A stretch of DNA of 48,659 nt, from positions 1 to 48,659 of the forward strand of contig JAZNDW010000017.1 of the NCBI GenBank assembly GCA_045588245.1, given 5' to 3'. Numbering within the stretch: position 1 is the stretch's first letter; each line of letters opens with the position of its first letter. This document shows positions 15,019 through 23,222 of the stretch, in pieces. The position numbers were made by a program, and so were the translations under genes. Below the pieces are notes generated by a model that saw nothing but the letters and a program-made list of their open reading frames with translations, searched no databases and was not told the DNA's origin. The DNA comes from DTU064 sp045588245 (GTDB lineage Bacteria > Bacillota > Clostridia > Oscillospirales > CAG-272).

Positions 15019-16615
15019 GCTTTTGCGCGCAACAGCGTCGCTCATAATTCTTTTAACGTTAATATTCCCTCTCACCGTTATCACATCGGCGAACGATTTC
15101 GATGCCGATGCCGATGCCATTATTGAATACGCATATTCGTCGGTCGGATATACTTCCGTTTCGGATTGGCTCGATTCGGGTGAGCTTTCCGAATGGTACG
15201 CATTCGCGCTGTTGCGCCACAACGGCGAGCTTGACTTTGACCGATACGCAGACTCTCTTTTGTCGCACCTTGCCACAGAACAGATACACTCCGCCGTTGA
15301 GCGTCAGCGCTGTGCGCTCGTGCTTGCATTCGCGGGATATTCGGATGATGATTTCGTCACCGAAACGATCGACGAAACAATCGGTAAAGGCGGTATTATG
15401 AGCTACGTTTTCGGGCTTCATCTTCTCTCGTCAGGGGTAAGCTCCGAGTATCACTCGACCGACACCGTTATAGCGGAGATATTATCCCGACGTCTTCCCG
15501 ACGGCGGATGGGCTGTGTCAGGTTCCGTCCCCGACGTTGACGTAACCGCTATGGTGATTCAGGCGCTCGCGCCGTACGTGTCCGACGCCGACGTAAAATC
15601 CGCCGTTGATTCCGCGCTGTCTTTTTTATCCTCCGCACAGCTTGAGAACGGCGGATACAAAAGCTACGGCATAGAGAATCCCGAAAGCTCAGCGCAGGTC
15701 ATAATCGCGCTGTGCTCGCTCGGGATCGACCCTTGCGACAACGATATTTTATATAGCGGCGACGTTTTCGCCGCCATTGAAAGCTTCCGCACCTCAGGCG
15801 GCGGATACTGCCACACATCGGGCGGTGCCGCCAACGCGACCGCCACCGTTCAAGTCTTGCTTGCAAAGATCGCATACAACCGCTTTTACAGCGGCTCATC
15901 GCCGCTTTACGTCATGGATGCGGACGAACCCGACGATCCCGTTGACACCGACACCGTCGACGATACCGAAAGCGGTGCTGTCACGTCCGCCGACACGTTT
16001 ACCGAAACTTTCGGCACGGAAAATAACGTTGATACAGACAGTCACAAAGGCTCATATAAGCCCGCCGCGATCGCTCTCATCATCACGCTCGCAGTCGGTG
16101 TCACCGTCGTGCTCGTCGTACTCGGCAAAAAAAGCGGCAAAAACTTCGCCGTCCTCGCCGTCGTCACCGTCGTCGCCGTCGCCGTGATCGTTTTCGTTGA
16201 TTTTTCACTCCCCGAAGACTACTACGGCACCACTGACGAAAAAACGAACGTCATCGGCACCGTCACCGTTTCCGTGAACGTATCCGCCGTCCTGCCGCTT
16301 GACACAGACGGTATTCTCCCTCAAGACGGTATCGTTTTGCCGCCGACGGAGATAAAAATAGAGGCCGGCGACACTGCGTATGACGTCACCGCCGAGGTGT
16401 GCCGCCTCGCAGGCCTCCACATAGACATCGCCGCAGGCTCTTCCTACATCCGCGGAATCGCCAATATTTACGAGTTCGATTTCGGTGAGCTGTCGGGCTG
16501 GACGTATACCGTGAACGGAGTTTCCTACTCGCTCGGATGCGGCGAGCTTGTCATGAATGACGGTGACGAGCTCGTTTGGCACTACGTCACAGAGCCGATA
16601 CGCACGGCAAAATAA
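15008..16615 (+). CDS. Membrane-anchored transcobalamin/intrinsic-factor-like protein (prenyltransferase-like repeats + DUF4430)
   Basis: A 535-residue protein with, in order: a signal peptide (1-28); an alpha/alpha-barrel built from prenyltransferase/terpene-cyclase-like repeats (~35-295) with the repeat signatures DGGWAV (165-170), NGGYKSY (214-220) and GGGYCHT (264-270); an acidic Thr/Asp linker; two adjacent transmembrane helices (~353-373 and 381-398); and a DUF4430 domain (~415-530) ending GWTYTVNG...GDELVWHY. Barrel plus DUF4430 is the domain pairing of animal intrinsic factor and transcobalamin, which hold B12 between the two. Both domains should lie outside the membrane. It overlaps the preceding gene and is followed 20 nt later by ecfT. 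A B12-binding receptor is the best inference; catalytic terpene-cyclase residues (DxDD) were not seen. Confidence 0.75.
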   Translation: MVNKLLRATASLIILLTLIFPLTVITSANDFDADADAIIEYAYSSVGYTSVSDWLDSGELSEWYAFALLRHNGELDFDRYADSLLSHLATEQIHSAVERQRCALVLAFAGYSDDDFVTETIDETIGKGGIMSYVFGLHLLSSGVSSEYHSTDTVIAEILSRRLPDGGWAVSGSVPDVDVTAMVIQALAPYVSDADVKSAVDSALSFLSSAQLENGGYKSYGIENPESSAQVIIALCSLGIDPCDNDILYSGDVFAAIESFRTSGGGYCHTSGGAANATATVQVLLAKIAYNRFYSGSSPLYVMDADEPDDPVDTDTVDDTESGAVTSADTFTETFGTENNVDTDSHKGSYKPAAIALIITLAVGVTVVLVVLGKKSGKNFAVLAVVTVVAVAVIVFVDFSLPEDYYGTTDEKTNVIGTVTVSVNVSAVLPLDTDGILPQDGIVLPPTEIKIEAGDTAYDVTAEVCRLAGLHIDIAAGSSYIRGIANIYEFDFGELSGWTYTVNGVSYSLGCGELVMNDGDELVWHYVTEPIRTAK

Positions 16616-16635
16616 ACAACGAATAATAATTTTTT

Positions 16636-17508
16636 ATGAAATATCTGAACGAATCTTCCCCCATCACGGCAACGGTCTATTTTATCGCCGTGCTGCTGCC
16701 TCTGATGGCGGTACGCAATCCGATTTTTGCCATAACGGCAATCCTCGGTGCCGTCATCTCTTCATTCAATCCCATCGTTAACCTGCGTCGGCGCGGATTT
16801 TATGTTCTCTTATTTATAATAATGGCGGTCGCGAATCCCATCTTTTCGCACAACGGCGCCACCGTCCTTTTCCTGATAAACGACACTCCGATCACGCTTG
16901 AATCGGCGCTTTACGGCATTTACTCCGCCACCGCCGTCACAGCGGTGCTTTTATGGTTTGCGTCCGTGTCGGCAGTATTTACCTCCGATAAGCTACTATA
17001 CCTTTTCGGGCTGTTTTCGCCGAAGCTTTCATTAGTGCTCAGTTCCGCTATGCGTTACGTGCCTCTTTTCAGCCGCAGGCTCCATGAGATCGAGTACGCC
17101 GCCCGCGGACTCGGGCTTTACTCCGACGACAACGTCGTCGATACAGTTCGCGGCAAGCTCCGCGTCTATTCTGTCATGACGACGTGGGCACTTGAGGACG
17201 GTATCCACACCGCCGACTCAATGGCGGCACGCGGTTACGGCGTCTGCCGCAGGACACAGTATCGGCGCTTCCGTTTCCGTATTGATGACGCGGTGTTTTG
17301 CGCCGCAACGGTGATCTTTGCGATTCCAACCGTCATAGCCGACGTCACAGGCGCACTTGACACCGTTTTCTTCCCTGTCATATCGCTCCCGTCACCGTCA
17401 GCACTCAACTATCTTTCGTATATCTCTTACACGGCAACAGCTCTTATACCAACCGTCGCCGACATTATCGGAGAACTCAAATGGAAATACTTAACGTCAA
17501 AGATCTGA
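16636..17508 (+). CDS. ecfT: ECF transporter transmembrane component (EcfT)
   Basis: The scaffold subunit of an energy-coupling-factor vitamin transporter. The 290-residue protein is highly hydrophobic in its N-terminal half and contains two coupling-helix Ala-Arg-Gly signatures, AARGLG and AARGYG, which contact the two ATPase domains. No clear Shine-Dalgarno sequence precedes the ATG. Its end overlaps the start of the ATPase gene by 28 nt, so translation is coupled. With the next two genes it forms a complete importer placed downstream of a cobalamin riboswitch. Confidence 0.9.
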   Translation: MKYLNESSPITATVYFIAVLLPLMAVRNPIFAITAILGAVISSFNPIVNLRRRGFYVLLFIIMAVANPIFSHNGATVLFLINDTPITLESALYGIYSATAVTAVLLWFASVSAVFTSDKLLYLFGLFSPKLSLVLSSAMRYVPLFSRRLHEIEYAARGLGLYSDDNVVDTVRGKLRVYSVMTTWALEDGIHTADSMAARGYGVCRRTQYRRFRFRIDDAVFCAATVIFAIPTVIADVTGALDTVFFPVISLPSPSALNYLSYISYTATALIPTVADIIGELKWKYLTSKI

Positions 17509-19118
17509 CATTTGCATATAACAGCTATGACGCGCGCCCTGCAGCGAACGTCATCGACGGCGTCAGCTTCTCACTCGAGCGAGGCGATTTTCTGCTCGTC
17601 GCAGGCGCTACGGGCAGCGGCAAATCGACGCTTCTGCGCCTTATCAAGCGCGAGCTCTCCCCTGAGGGCACGCGCACGGGAACGGTTTCGTATCTCGGCA
17701 CACCGACGGAGGAGCTTTCCGATTATGACGCCGCGGTGAAGATCGGGTTCGTTTCGCAGTATCCCGAAGAAGCCATCGTCACCGACAAGGTCTGGCACGA
17801 GCTTGCGTTCGGACTTGAAAACATCGGCGCCGCAAGCGACGTGATCCGCCGCAGGACGGCGGAAATGGCGGCGTATTTCGGCATCGAAGACATTTTCGAT
17901 GCCGACACCGACACGCTTTCGGGCGGTCAGAAACAGCTCATTTCTCTCGCGTCCGTCATGGCCATGGACCCTGACATTCTCATACTTGACGAGCCGACGT
18001 CCCGTCTGGACCCGATAGCCGCCGCAGATTTTATCGGAACGCTTCACCGCCTCAACAGCGAGCTGTCGCTCACCGTCATCATCGTTGAGCATCGCCTTTG
18101 CGAGCTCTTGCCGATCTGCAACAAGGTGCTCGCTCTCCATTCGGGCAAGAGTCTCATCTTCGCGCCCACGCGCGATGCTCTGTCGACGCTCGCGGCGGAT
18201 GAAACGCTCCGTGATGCCCTTCCTGCCGCGCTCCGCATATACGGCTCACTTGACGGCGGCAGGTTTCCGCCGCTCACCGTTGCCGAAGGACGTGCCTATA
18301 TCGAAAACAATTACAGCGGCAGCGTCACGTCACTTGACGATGAGCCGTCAGCAGCGACTCAAAACGAGGCGATCCGTCTGCGCGGTGTCCGCTTCCGCTA
18401 TCGCCGTGACGGCGTTGACGTCATACGGGATACGGACGTCACCGTATACGAAGGTGAGGTCGTCACTCTGCTCGGCGGTAACGGCTCGGGCAAATCAACG
18501 CTGCTCAAAATCATGGCAGGGCTTTTGAAGCCGTACTCGGGCTCAACGAAGCTTTTCGGCAAAAAGCTTCGTGATTACGGCTCATCTCTTTATTCGGGAT
18601 GCCTATCCATGCTTCCGCAGGATGTGAAAACGTGCTTTTTGTACGAAACGGTCAAAGCAGAGCTCGATTCGGTCGGCTTTGACGAGTCCTTGCTACCTTA
18701 CGATCTGACACATTTGTACGGAATGCATCCGTATGACATATCGGGCGGCGAAATGCAGCTCACCGCACTTGCAAAAGCACTCTCAACACGTCCGCGCATT
18801 TTGCTTCTGGATGAGCCAACGAAGGGGCTTGACGCGCAGATGAAGGGGATATTTATTAATATAATAAGACATCTTAAAGAAATCGGCGTCACCGTAGTTG
18901 CCGTTACGCATGACACCGAACTTGCCGCGGAGATATCGGACAGAGTTATGATGCTCTTCCGCGGAGAGATCACGTCCGTCGATACACCGCGCCGTTTTTT
19001 CTCCGAAAACAGCTTTTTTACAACATCCGTCAGCCGTATGACGCGAGGATGCTTCAGTAACGCCGTCACCGTCGCTGACGCTGTGGCATTGTGCCGCGCA
19101 AACGGGAGGCGGACATGA
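17481..19118 (+). CDS. ecfA: ECF transporter ATPase, fused A-A' (two ABC domains)
   Basis: A 545-residue protein with two complete ABC ATPase domains in tandem. Domain 1 shows Walker A GATGSGKST, signature LSGGQKQ and Walker B LILDEPTSRLD; domain 2 shows GGNGSGKST, ISGGEMQL and LLLDEPTKGLD. Together they would power uptake through EcfT and the S component. Many Bacillota encode EcfA1 and EcfA2 as separate genes; here they are one polypeptide, as is common in group I (dedicated) ECF systems of Clostridia. The ATG follows GGAG inside the end of ecfT, and the stop overlaps the next start as ATGA. Confidence 0.93.
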   Translation: MEILNVKDLTFAYNSYDARPAANVIDGVSFSLERGDFLLVAGATGSGKSTLLRLIKRELSPEGTRTGTVSYLGTPTEELSDYDAAVKIGFVSQYPEEAIVTDKVWHELAFGLENIGAASDVIRRRTAEMAAYFGIEDIFDADTDTLSGGQKQLISLASVMAMDPDILILDEPTSRLDPIAAADFIGTLHRLNSELSLTVIIVEHRLCELLPICNKVLALHSGKSLIFAPTRDALSTLAADETLRDALPAALRIYGSLDGGRFPPLTVAEGRAYIENNYSGSVTSLDDEPSAATQNEAIRLRGVRFRYRRDGVDVIRDTDVTVYEGEVVTLLGGNGSGKSTLLKIMAGLLKPYSGSTKLFGKKLRDYGSSLYSGCLSMLPQDVKTCFLYETVKAELDSVGFDESLLPYDLTHLYGMHPYDISGGEMQLTALAKALSTRPRILLLDEPTKGLDAQMKGIFINIIRHLKEIGVTVVAVTHDTELAAEISDRVMMLFRGEITSVDTPRRFFSENSFFTTSVSRMTRGCFSNAVTVADAVALCRANGRRT

Positions 19119-19786
19119 CAGAACCTATCATTCTGCGTAAAACCCTACGGCACATTTTACTGCCCGTGATCTTCGCCGTCACCGTCAGCTCTCTTTTTTG
19201 GAGCGACAACTATATGATGATCTCGCTTCTGACAGCTATCTTGTCACTATTCTACTTTTTTTCGGGTATCGAAAAAAAGAAGTTCACGACCCGCAGACTC
19301 GTCATCACAGCCGTGATAACGGCGCTGTCTGCGGCAGGACGCTTCATACCGATATTCAAGCCCGTCACCGCTTTTGCAATAATTGCCGGCGCCGCCCTCG
19401 GCGGTGAGGTCGGCTTCACCGTCGGCGCGCTGTCCGCACTGATTTCAAATATATGGTTTGGTCAAGGCCCGTGGACACCCTTTCAAATGCTTGCGTGGGG
19501 GCTCATCGGTTACGTTGCCGCCCTGTTGTCCCGATCGCTTTTTCGTCACCGCGCGTGGCTCTACGCATACGGCGCTGTCGCAGGTGTCGTCTTTTCAATG
19601 ATAATGGACGTGTGGAGCACGCTTTGGTACAGTGGGGGCTTCAATTTGTCGCTGTATCTTGCCTCTGTTGTGACGTCGCTGCCGCATATGACCCTTTACG
19701 CCGTATCAAACGTCGTATTCCTCGGTGTGATGTTTCAGCCGTTTTGCCAAAAGCTTGACAGAATAAAAATCAAATACGGAATATGA
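19115..19786 (+). CDS. ECF transporter S component, probably cobalamin-specific
   Basis: A 223-residue polytopic membrane protein with about six hydrophobic segments; the helix TAVITALSAAGRF has the small-residue AxxxA spacing S components use to dock on EcfT. The ATG sits in an ATGA overlap with the ATPase stop and follows GGGAGGCGG. Substrate binding is determined by this subunit. The cobalamin riboswitch and the transcobalamin-like neighbours argue for B12 or a precursor, with CbrT of Lactobacillus as a known precedent for ECF-type B12 uptake. I could not recognise the exact S-component family from sequence. Confidence 0.8.
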   Translation: MTEPIILRKTLRHILLPVIFAVTVSSLFWSDNYMMISLLTAILSLFYFFSGIEKKKFTTRRLVITAVITALSAAGRFIPIFKPVTAFAIIAGAALGGEVGFTVGALSALISNIWFGQGPWTPFQMLAWGLIGYVAALLSRSLFRHRAWLYAYGAVAGVVFSMIMDVWSTLWYSGGFNLSLYLASVVTSLPHMTLYAVSNVVFLGVMFQPFCQKLDRIKIKYGI

Positions 19787-19884
19787 CAAAAACCGCAGAG
19801 AAAAAAGCGTGATGATCTTATCGGAGAAATTACAAATAGATTTACTCATGTGGTGCAGATTTGCTCTGCAGTAAACAAAGAATT

Positions 19885-19917
19885 AACGCCGACAGATTTT
19901 CAATTTCTGTCGGCGTT
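19885..19917. terminator. Stem-loop between convergent ECF operon and small membrane genes
   Basis: A perfect 12-bp stem AACGCCGACAGA (19885-19896) / TCTGTCGGCGTT (19906-19917) with a 9-nt loop, between genes that converge on it. T-runs are short on both sides, so it probably acts as a bidirectional terminator. The ~100 bp between it and the S-component stop contains no gene; a small hairpin TGCAGA/TCTGCA lies near 19855-19871. Confidence 0.7.
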
Positions 19918-19941
19918 TGCTGTTCTGTAAATCGGAAGTTG

Positions 19942-20109
19942 TCAAAGCGATATTATCAGCATAACAGCGGTGGCAATAATCACAACTGCCTCCATAATGC
20001 TGACCAAGGTCAATGCTTTCTTTGAAAACTTGTTCTGCTTATACTCCCCGTAGGTAAAATAGAGAGTGAGAGCAGAGAATATCAAAACAATTAAATATAA
20101 CCAAGTCAT
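19942..20109 (-). CDS. Small two-helix membrane protein
   Basis: A 55-residue hydrophobic protein with two predicted membrane helices (WLYLIVLIFSALTLYF and a C-terminal AVVIIATAVMLIISL) joined by a basic loop (KQNKFSKK). The ATG at 20107-20109 was chosen; an in-frame GTG overlapping the stop of the upstream gene would add 12 residues. The family was not recognised. It forms a pair with the next small membrane gene. Confidence 0.55.
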   Translation of the reverse strand: MTWLYLIVLIFSALTLYFTYGEYKQNKFSKKALTLVSIMEAVVIIATAVMLIISL

Positions 20110-20141
20110 ACAATTACACTCTATTGTCAAGTTGGAACAGG

Positions 20142-20309
20142 TCACTTCTTTTTATCAGGCAGAAATGTCATTACTACTCCTACAATAGCAATAATTTTGA
20201 AAATCATAGACCAGCCAAAATCCAGATCAAAAAATGCTTTATCGCCATATCCAATCATCATCAAAATCGCGAACAAAATCAACGCTATTCCTTGTAATTG
20301 CTTTCTCAT
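20142..20309 (-). CDS. Small membrane protein
   Basis: A 55-residue protein starting MRKQLQG, preceded by AAAGGAG 9 nt upstream, with two hydrophobic segments (IALILFAILMMIGYG and MIFKIIAIVGVVMTFL) and a lysine tail. The family was not recognised; similar tiny membrane proteins are common in gut Clostridia. It lies just upstream of, and probably is transcribed with, the previous small gene. Confidence 0.55.
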   Translation of the reverse strand: MRKQLQGIALILFAILMMIGYGDKAFFDLDFGWSMIFKIIAIVGVVMTFLPDKKK

Positions 20310-20358
20310 GATATTATTCTCCTTTGTCAAATTCTTATTTATCGTTCTGCTTTATCGC

Positions 20359-20913
20359 CTATTTCGTCTTTGCATCAGGGCTAAGCCCATACCCATACTC
20401 TTCTGCGTATAATTCGTCGTAGTACCATCGCATAGGGTTTTCGTATATATACCGTAAATGCTCCTCATAATCCTGACGGTTGCGAATGATATGATCGTGA
20501 AAGGATTTTTGCCAAATACTTATTCCCGCTTGCTTGGAAACAATCCCTTTCATTTGTTTTATAACCCGTGACATTGTAGGGGCGACCAGTGGTCGCCCGA
20601 ATTCGTCAGCACAAACTCTTAATAAAAGGTGAATATGATTCGGCATAATCACATAGCTTTCAAGTGACAATGCGGGATAGGCAGAAGATATATTTTGTAT
20701 TGCATTATCGACCATTTTTCCGTATAGCGATAATTCAACATTTTGCGGGCGATCAATGATCGCCCCTACGTTTTCCCAAAAATAATTTCTTCTCTCCAAC
20801 GTACATACGGTAATAAAATATGCACCGCAGGAGCTGTAATCATAATTTTCCAAACGGTTCTTTTTTCGTTGCGGGCGATCAATCGCCCCTACGTTATCTT
20901 TGCCCATCTTCAT
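20359..20913 (-). CDS. REP-associated tyrosine transposase (RAYT, Y1/IS200-like)
   Basis: A single-strand DNA transposase-like enzyme of the TnpA_REP family. The HUH motif is visible in MPNHIHLLL and the catalytic Tyr region in LRYIYENPMRWYY, with the conserved ICxxGAYFITVCT-like N-terminus (SSCGAYFITVCT) and IWQKSFHDHIIR. At ~184 residues it is full length. RAYTs act on REP palindromes, and three REP-like palindromes lie inside this very reading frame. The start is uncertain: a TTGTTC/TATAAT promoter-like pair at 20924-20952 implies a start at the ATG of 20913 or 20907. Confidence 0.88.
   Translation of the reverse strand: MKMGKDNVGAIDRPQRKKNRLENYDYSSCGAYFITVCTLERRNYFWENVGAIIDRPQNVELSLYGKMVDNAIQNISSAYPALSLESYVIMPNHIHLLLRVCADEFGRPLVAPTMSRVIKQMKGIVSKQAGISIWQKSFHDHIIRNRQDYEEHLRYIYENPMRWYYDELYAEEYGYGLSPDAKTK
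20576..20599. repeat. REP-like palindrome copy 1, inside the RAYT gene
   Basis: GTAGGGGCGACC followed by the mirror GGTCGCCCG: a perfect 9-bp stem around a single central base, flanked by GTAG. It is inverted relative to copies 2 and 3 and encodes the segment FGRPLVAPT. Confidence 0.75.
20746..20770. repeat. REP-like palindrome copy 2, inside the RAYT gene
   Basis: GGGCGATCAATGATCGCCC (20747-20765), a perfect 9-bp stem around one base, followed by CTACG. On the gene strand it reads CGTAGGGGCGATC... and encodes NVGAIIDRPQ. Confidence 0.8.
20872..20893. repeat. REP-like palindrome copy 3, inside the RAYT gene
   Basis: GGGCGATCAATCGCCC (20873-20888) followed by CTACG, the same flank as copy 2. 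It encodes NVGAIDRPQ close to the N-terminus. Confidence 0.75.
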
Positions 20914-20935
20914 CACCCATCCCATTATAACACAA

Positions 20936-20964
20936 ATCGGCAGAGGGAACAATCCTCTGCCGAT
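20936..20964. terminator. Stem-loop between the RAYT and carbohydrate-binding lipoprotein genes
   Basis: A perfect 11-bp stem ATCGGCAGAGG (20936-20946) / CCTCTGCCGAT (20954-20964) with a 7-nt loop. Read rightward it is followed by GTTTTT; read leftward it would end the lipoprotein transcript. A possible -35 of the RAYT gene lies in its loop. Confidence 0.6.
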
Positions 20965-21051
20965 GTTTTTGTGCTTACAAATTCTCCGTTAGGATAACAG
21001 AGAAAAAATTCTCCGCGGTTTTTTGCTTATTGTTTATAGCGCGATATTACT

Positions 21052-22929
21052 TTACCGACCCGGGCGTCCTCCGCCGCCGGGTCTGCCGCCACCGCCGCCC
21101 ATGCCGCCCATACCGCCGCCACCGCCGTAGATGTAACCGTTCATTTCGATTTCGGCGGAAGCATCTCCGACGGAAATGACGTACCTGCCGCTGTCCGTTA
21201 TCTCGGGTGTGCTGATAAGAACGGAGCTGTACGATTTTGACGGAGTAAACGATATGATCTCATTTCCATCCTCGTCGGTAAGCGTCACGGCGAGCGTCGT
21301 CATGCCGTTGAGCGAACACATGATAGCCCCCTGCGTTGATCCTGTGCCAAAATTGGACGCCATGCCCGACGCGCCGACAGCGACGAATACGCCGCCCGAT
21401 ACCGTTGCGGAGGTGGCATAGTCAAGTGCGCCGTTTCCGCTGTTCGTCGGTCCGTTAACGTAGGTTTCCCCGCCCGAAACAGTCAAAAATCCGTTTGAGT
21501 CAATGCCGTCACCGTCGGCATCTACGTACAGGTCGCCGCCGCTGATGTTGATTCCGTACTCGTCGGAGCCATCCATCATGCCGCCGAATCCGCCCATGCC
21601 GCCCGAAGACGAACCTCCCGAAGCATTCAAGCCGTCATCGGAAGCCGTAAGCACGATTTTTCCTGCGATGATGTTGATCACGGTGCCCTCGATGCCCTCG
21701 TAGCTTTCCGTTATCGTAAGTGCACCGCCCGAAACCGTCACGTTCGCGTCGGCGTGTACACCGTCGTCGCCCGTGGCGAGAGTCAGTGTACCGTTCGTCA
21801 CGGAAATATCAGCGCCCGCGTGAAACGCGTCGTCTGCGCTGTCGATCACGATTTCACCGCCGTTGACGATGAGGTTGCCGACAGATTTGATACCCTTCGT
21901 GCTGACAGAGCCGTCACCGTCGTCCGACGAGCCGTCGTCATAGTCGCCCCACCAACCGCCGAAACCGCCCATGCCGTCGTTATGCGATTTCCCGTTTTCG
22001 TGTCCTCCACCCGTCGTAAGCGTCAGCTCGCCGCCGTTTATCTGCACGACGCCGCCGGCGGAAATGCCGTCACCGTCTGCGGCGACGGTGACGTTGCCGT
22101 CGGCAACGAGAACAAGTCCGAGCGTTGTATCATCTGCATTTTCGGAGTGTATGCCGTCCTTGCCCGACGTTATGTTATAGGTGCCGTCGGCAAAATATGC
22201 GCGGTCGTTACTCGAAATGCCGTGTCCGCCGCATTCGATCGAATAAACTCCGCCTGTGAATTTCACGTCGTCCTTGGACACGATGCCGTGACCTGCCGCG
22301 GAGCAGACCGCGAGTGATCCCAACCCATTAAACGTTATGTCTTCCTTTGAAAATACCGCCGCGTCAACGTCGTTTTCATCTATTGCAACGTAATCCCCGT
22401 CGGTATACAGCGCATTTTCGCTGCCCTCCGCAAGCGTGACAAAAACTTTATCCGCCATCTTGACGTACAGCGCCGCCGACGTAGCCGAATGGATGTCGAC
22501 TCCGTCGAGGATAATGTGTACCTTGTCCGTCTTTTCCGCGTCGATGACGATCATACCGTTTGAAAGCGTACCCGAAATGACGTAGTCGCCCTCGCCAGAG
22601 ACCGCCACGACGTCGCCGTTGACCGATACGGTCTCGGCGCTTGCTGAAGACTTGCCGTCCGCAAGCTTTATATAGACCGCCGTAGCAGCATCATATTCGG
22701 TTTCATAATCTCGCTTTGAAAAAGCGTCATTTATATTGATCTGTTCAATCGGCTCGCCCGACACAGGCGTGTCGGCGTTATCGCTGCCGTCATTATTGCT
22801 GCCGCCGTCTGTGTCATTTGCAACGCTGTCAGCACTGCTCCCGACGGTGCCGCCTGTACCATCGGCGCAGGCTCCGAAAATGAGCATCAGCGACAATAAC
22901 ACCGCGAGTATCGAATATATCCTCTTCAT
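21052..22929 (-). CDS. Carbohydrate-binding (Cthe_2159-type) beta-helix lipoprotein
   Basis: A 625-residue secreted lipoprotein: signal peptide with lipobox ending FGAC (Cys21), an acidic Ser/Asp/Asn linker, then from about residue 65 a long array of short strand-turn repeats (DGDGISAGGVVQINGG, DDGVHADANVTVSGG and similar) typical of the Cthe_2159/DUF4353 right-handed beta-helix fold, whose founding member binds acidic polysaccharide such as polygalacturonate. The C-terminus is a Gly-Met-Pro-Arg-rich tail. The start follows GAGG at 8 nt. It diverges from another large lipoprotein. A cell-surface polysaccharide-binding role is likely; the ligand is unknown. Confidence 0.8.
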   Translation of the reverse strand: MKRIYSILAVLLSLMLIFGACADGTGGTVGSSADSVANDTDGGSNNDGSDNADTPVSGEPIEQININDAFSKRDYETEYDAATAVYIKLADGKSSASAETVSVNGDVVAVSGEGDYVISGTLSNGMIVIDAEKTDKVHIILDGVDIHSATSAALYVKMADKVFVTLAEGSENALYTDGDYVAIDENDVDAAVFSKEDITFNGLGSLAVCSAAGHGIVSKDDVKFTGGVYSIECGGHGISSNDRAYFADGTYNITSGKDGIHSENADDTTLGLVLVADGNVTVAADGDGISAGGVVQINGGELTLTTGGGHENGKSHNDGMGGFGGWWGDYDDGSSDDGDGSVSTKGIKSVGNLIVNGGEIVIDSADDAFHAGADISVTNGTLTLATGDDGVHADANVTVSGGALTITESYEGIEGTVINIIAGKIVLTASDDGLNASGGSSSGGMGGFGGMMDGSDEYGINISGGDLYVDADGDGIDSNGFLTVSGGETYVNGPTNSGNGALDYATSATVSGGVFVAVGASGMASNFGTGSTQGAIMCSLNGMTTLAVTLTDEDGNEIISFTPSKSYSSVLISTPEITDSGRYVISVGDASAEIEMNGYIYGGGGGMGGMGGGGGRPGGGGRPGR

Positions 22930-23039
22930 CGAAAAATCCTCGTTAATTATACGAATTTACGCCTTATTTTGACTCTACTGCAAATTATAAACCCTGTGTA
23001 TTAATTACGCTCGGTTATAAATCGAATTCTTTTTGATTC

Positions 23040-23061
23040 TTTTGTGACGGTTTTGTGACGG
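23040..23061. promoter_or_regulatory. Tandem 11-bp direct repeat between divergent lipoprotein genes
   Basis: TTTTGTGACGG occurs twice with no gap (23040-23050 and 23051-23061). Head-to-tail 11-bp repeats are the usual binding layout for OmpR/PhoB-type response regulators. It is about 110 bp upstream of the leftward gene and about 80 bp upstream of the -35 of the rightward gene. Confidence 0.5.
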
Positions 23062-23140
23062 CGGATCATATATATTATTTAGCTTAATCATAAGTTATTA
23101 TAAAAAACAATGATTAATTACACAGATCACCGCATTTTTC

Positions 23141-23170
23141 TTGACAATTAAATCAAATTGTTGTTAAATA
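23141..23170 (+). promoter_or_regulatory. Promoter of the Ig-like/GLUG lipoprotein gene
   Basis: TTGACA (23141-23146) with an AT-rich -10 region at 23164-23170 (TTAAAT/TAAATA, 17-18 bp spacing), about 55 nt upstream of AAGGAGGTAACATG. Confidence 0.6.
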
Positions 23171-23222
23171 ATATTGTAGGAATGATTAATAAACTGTAAA
23201 CGCAACATAATAAGGAGGTAAC

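Noticed and set aside
15008..16615. A terpene cyclase or prenyltransferase enzyme
   Set aside because: The barrel repeats are similar, but no DxDD or zinc/prenyl-binding residues were seen and the DUF4430 partner plus riboswitch point to ligand binding.
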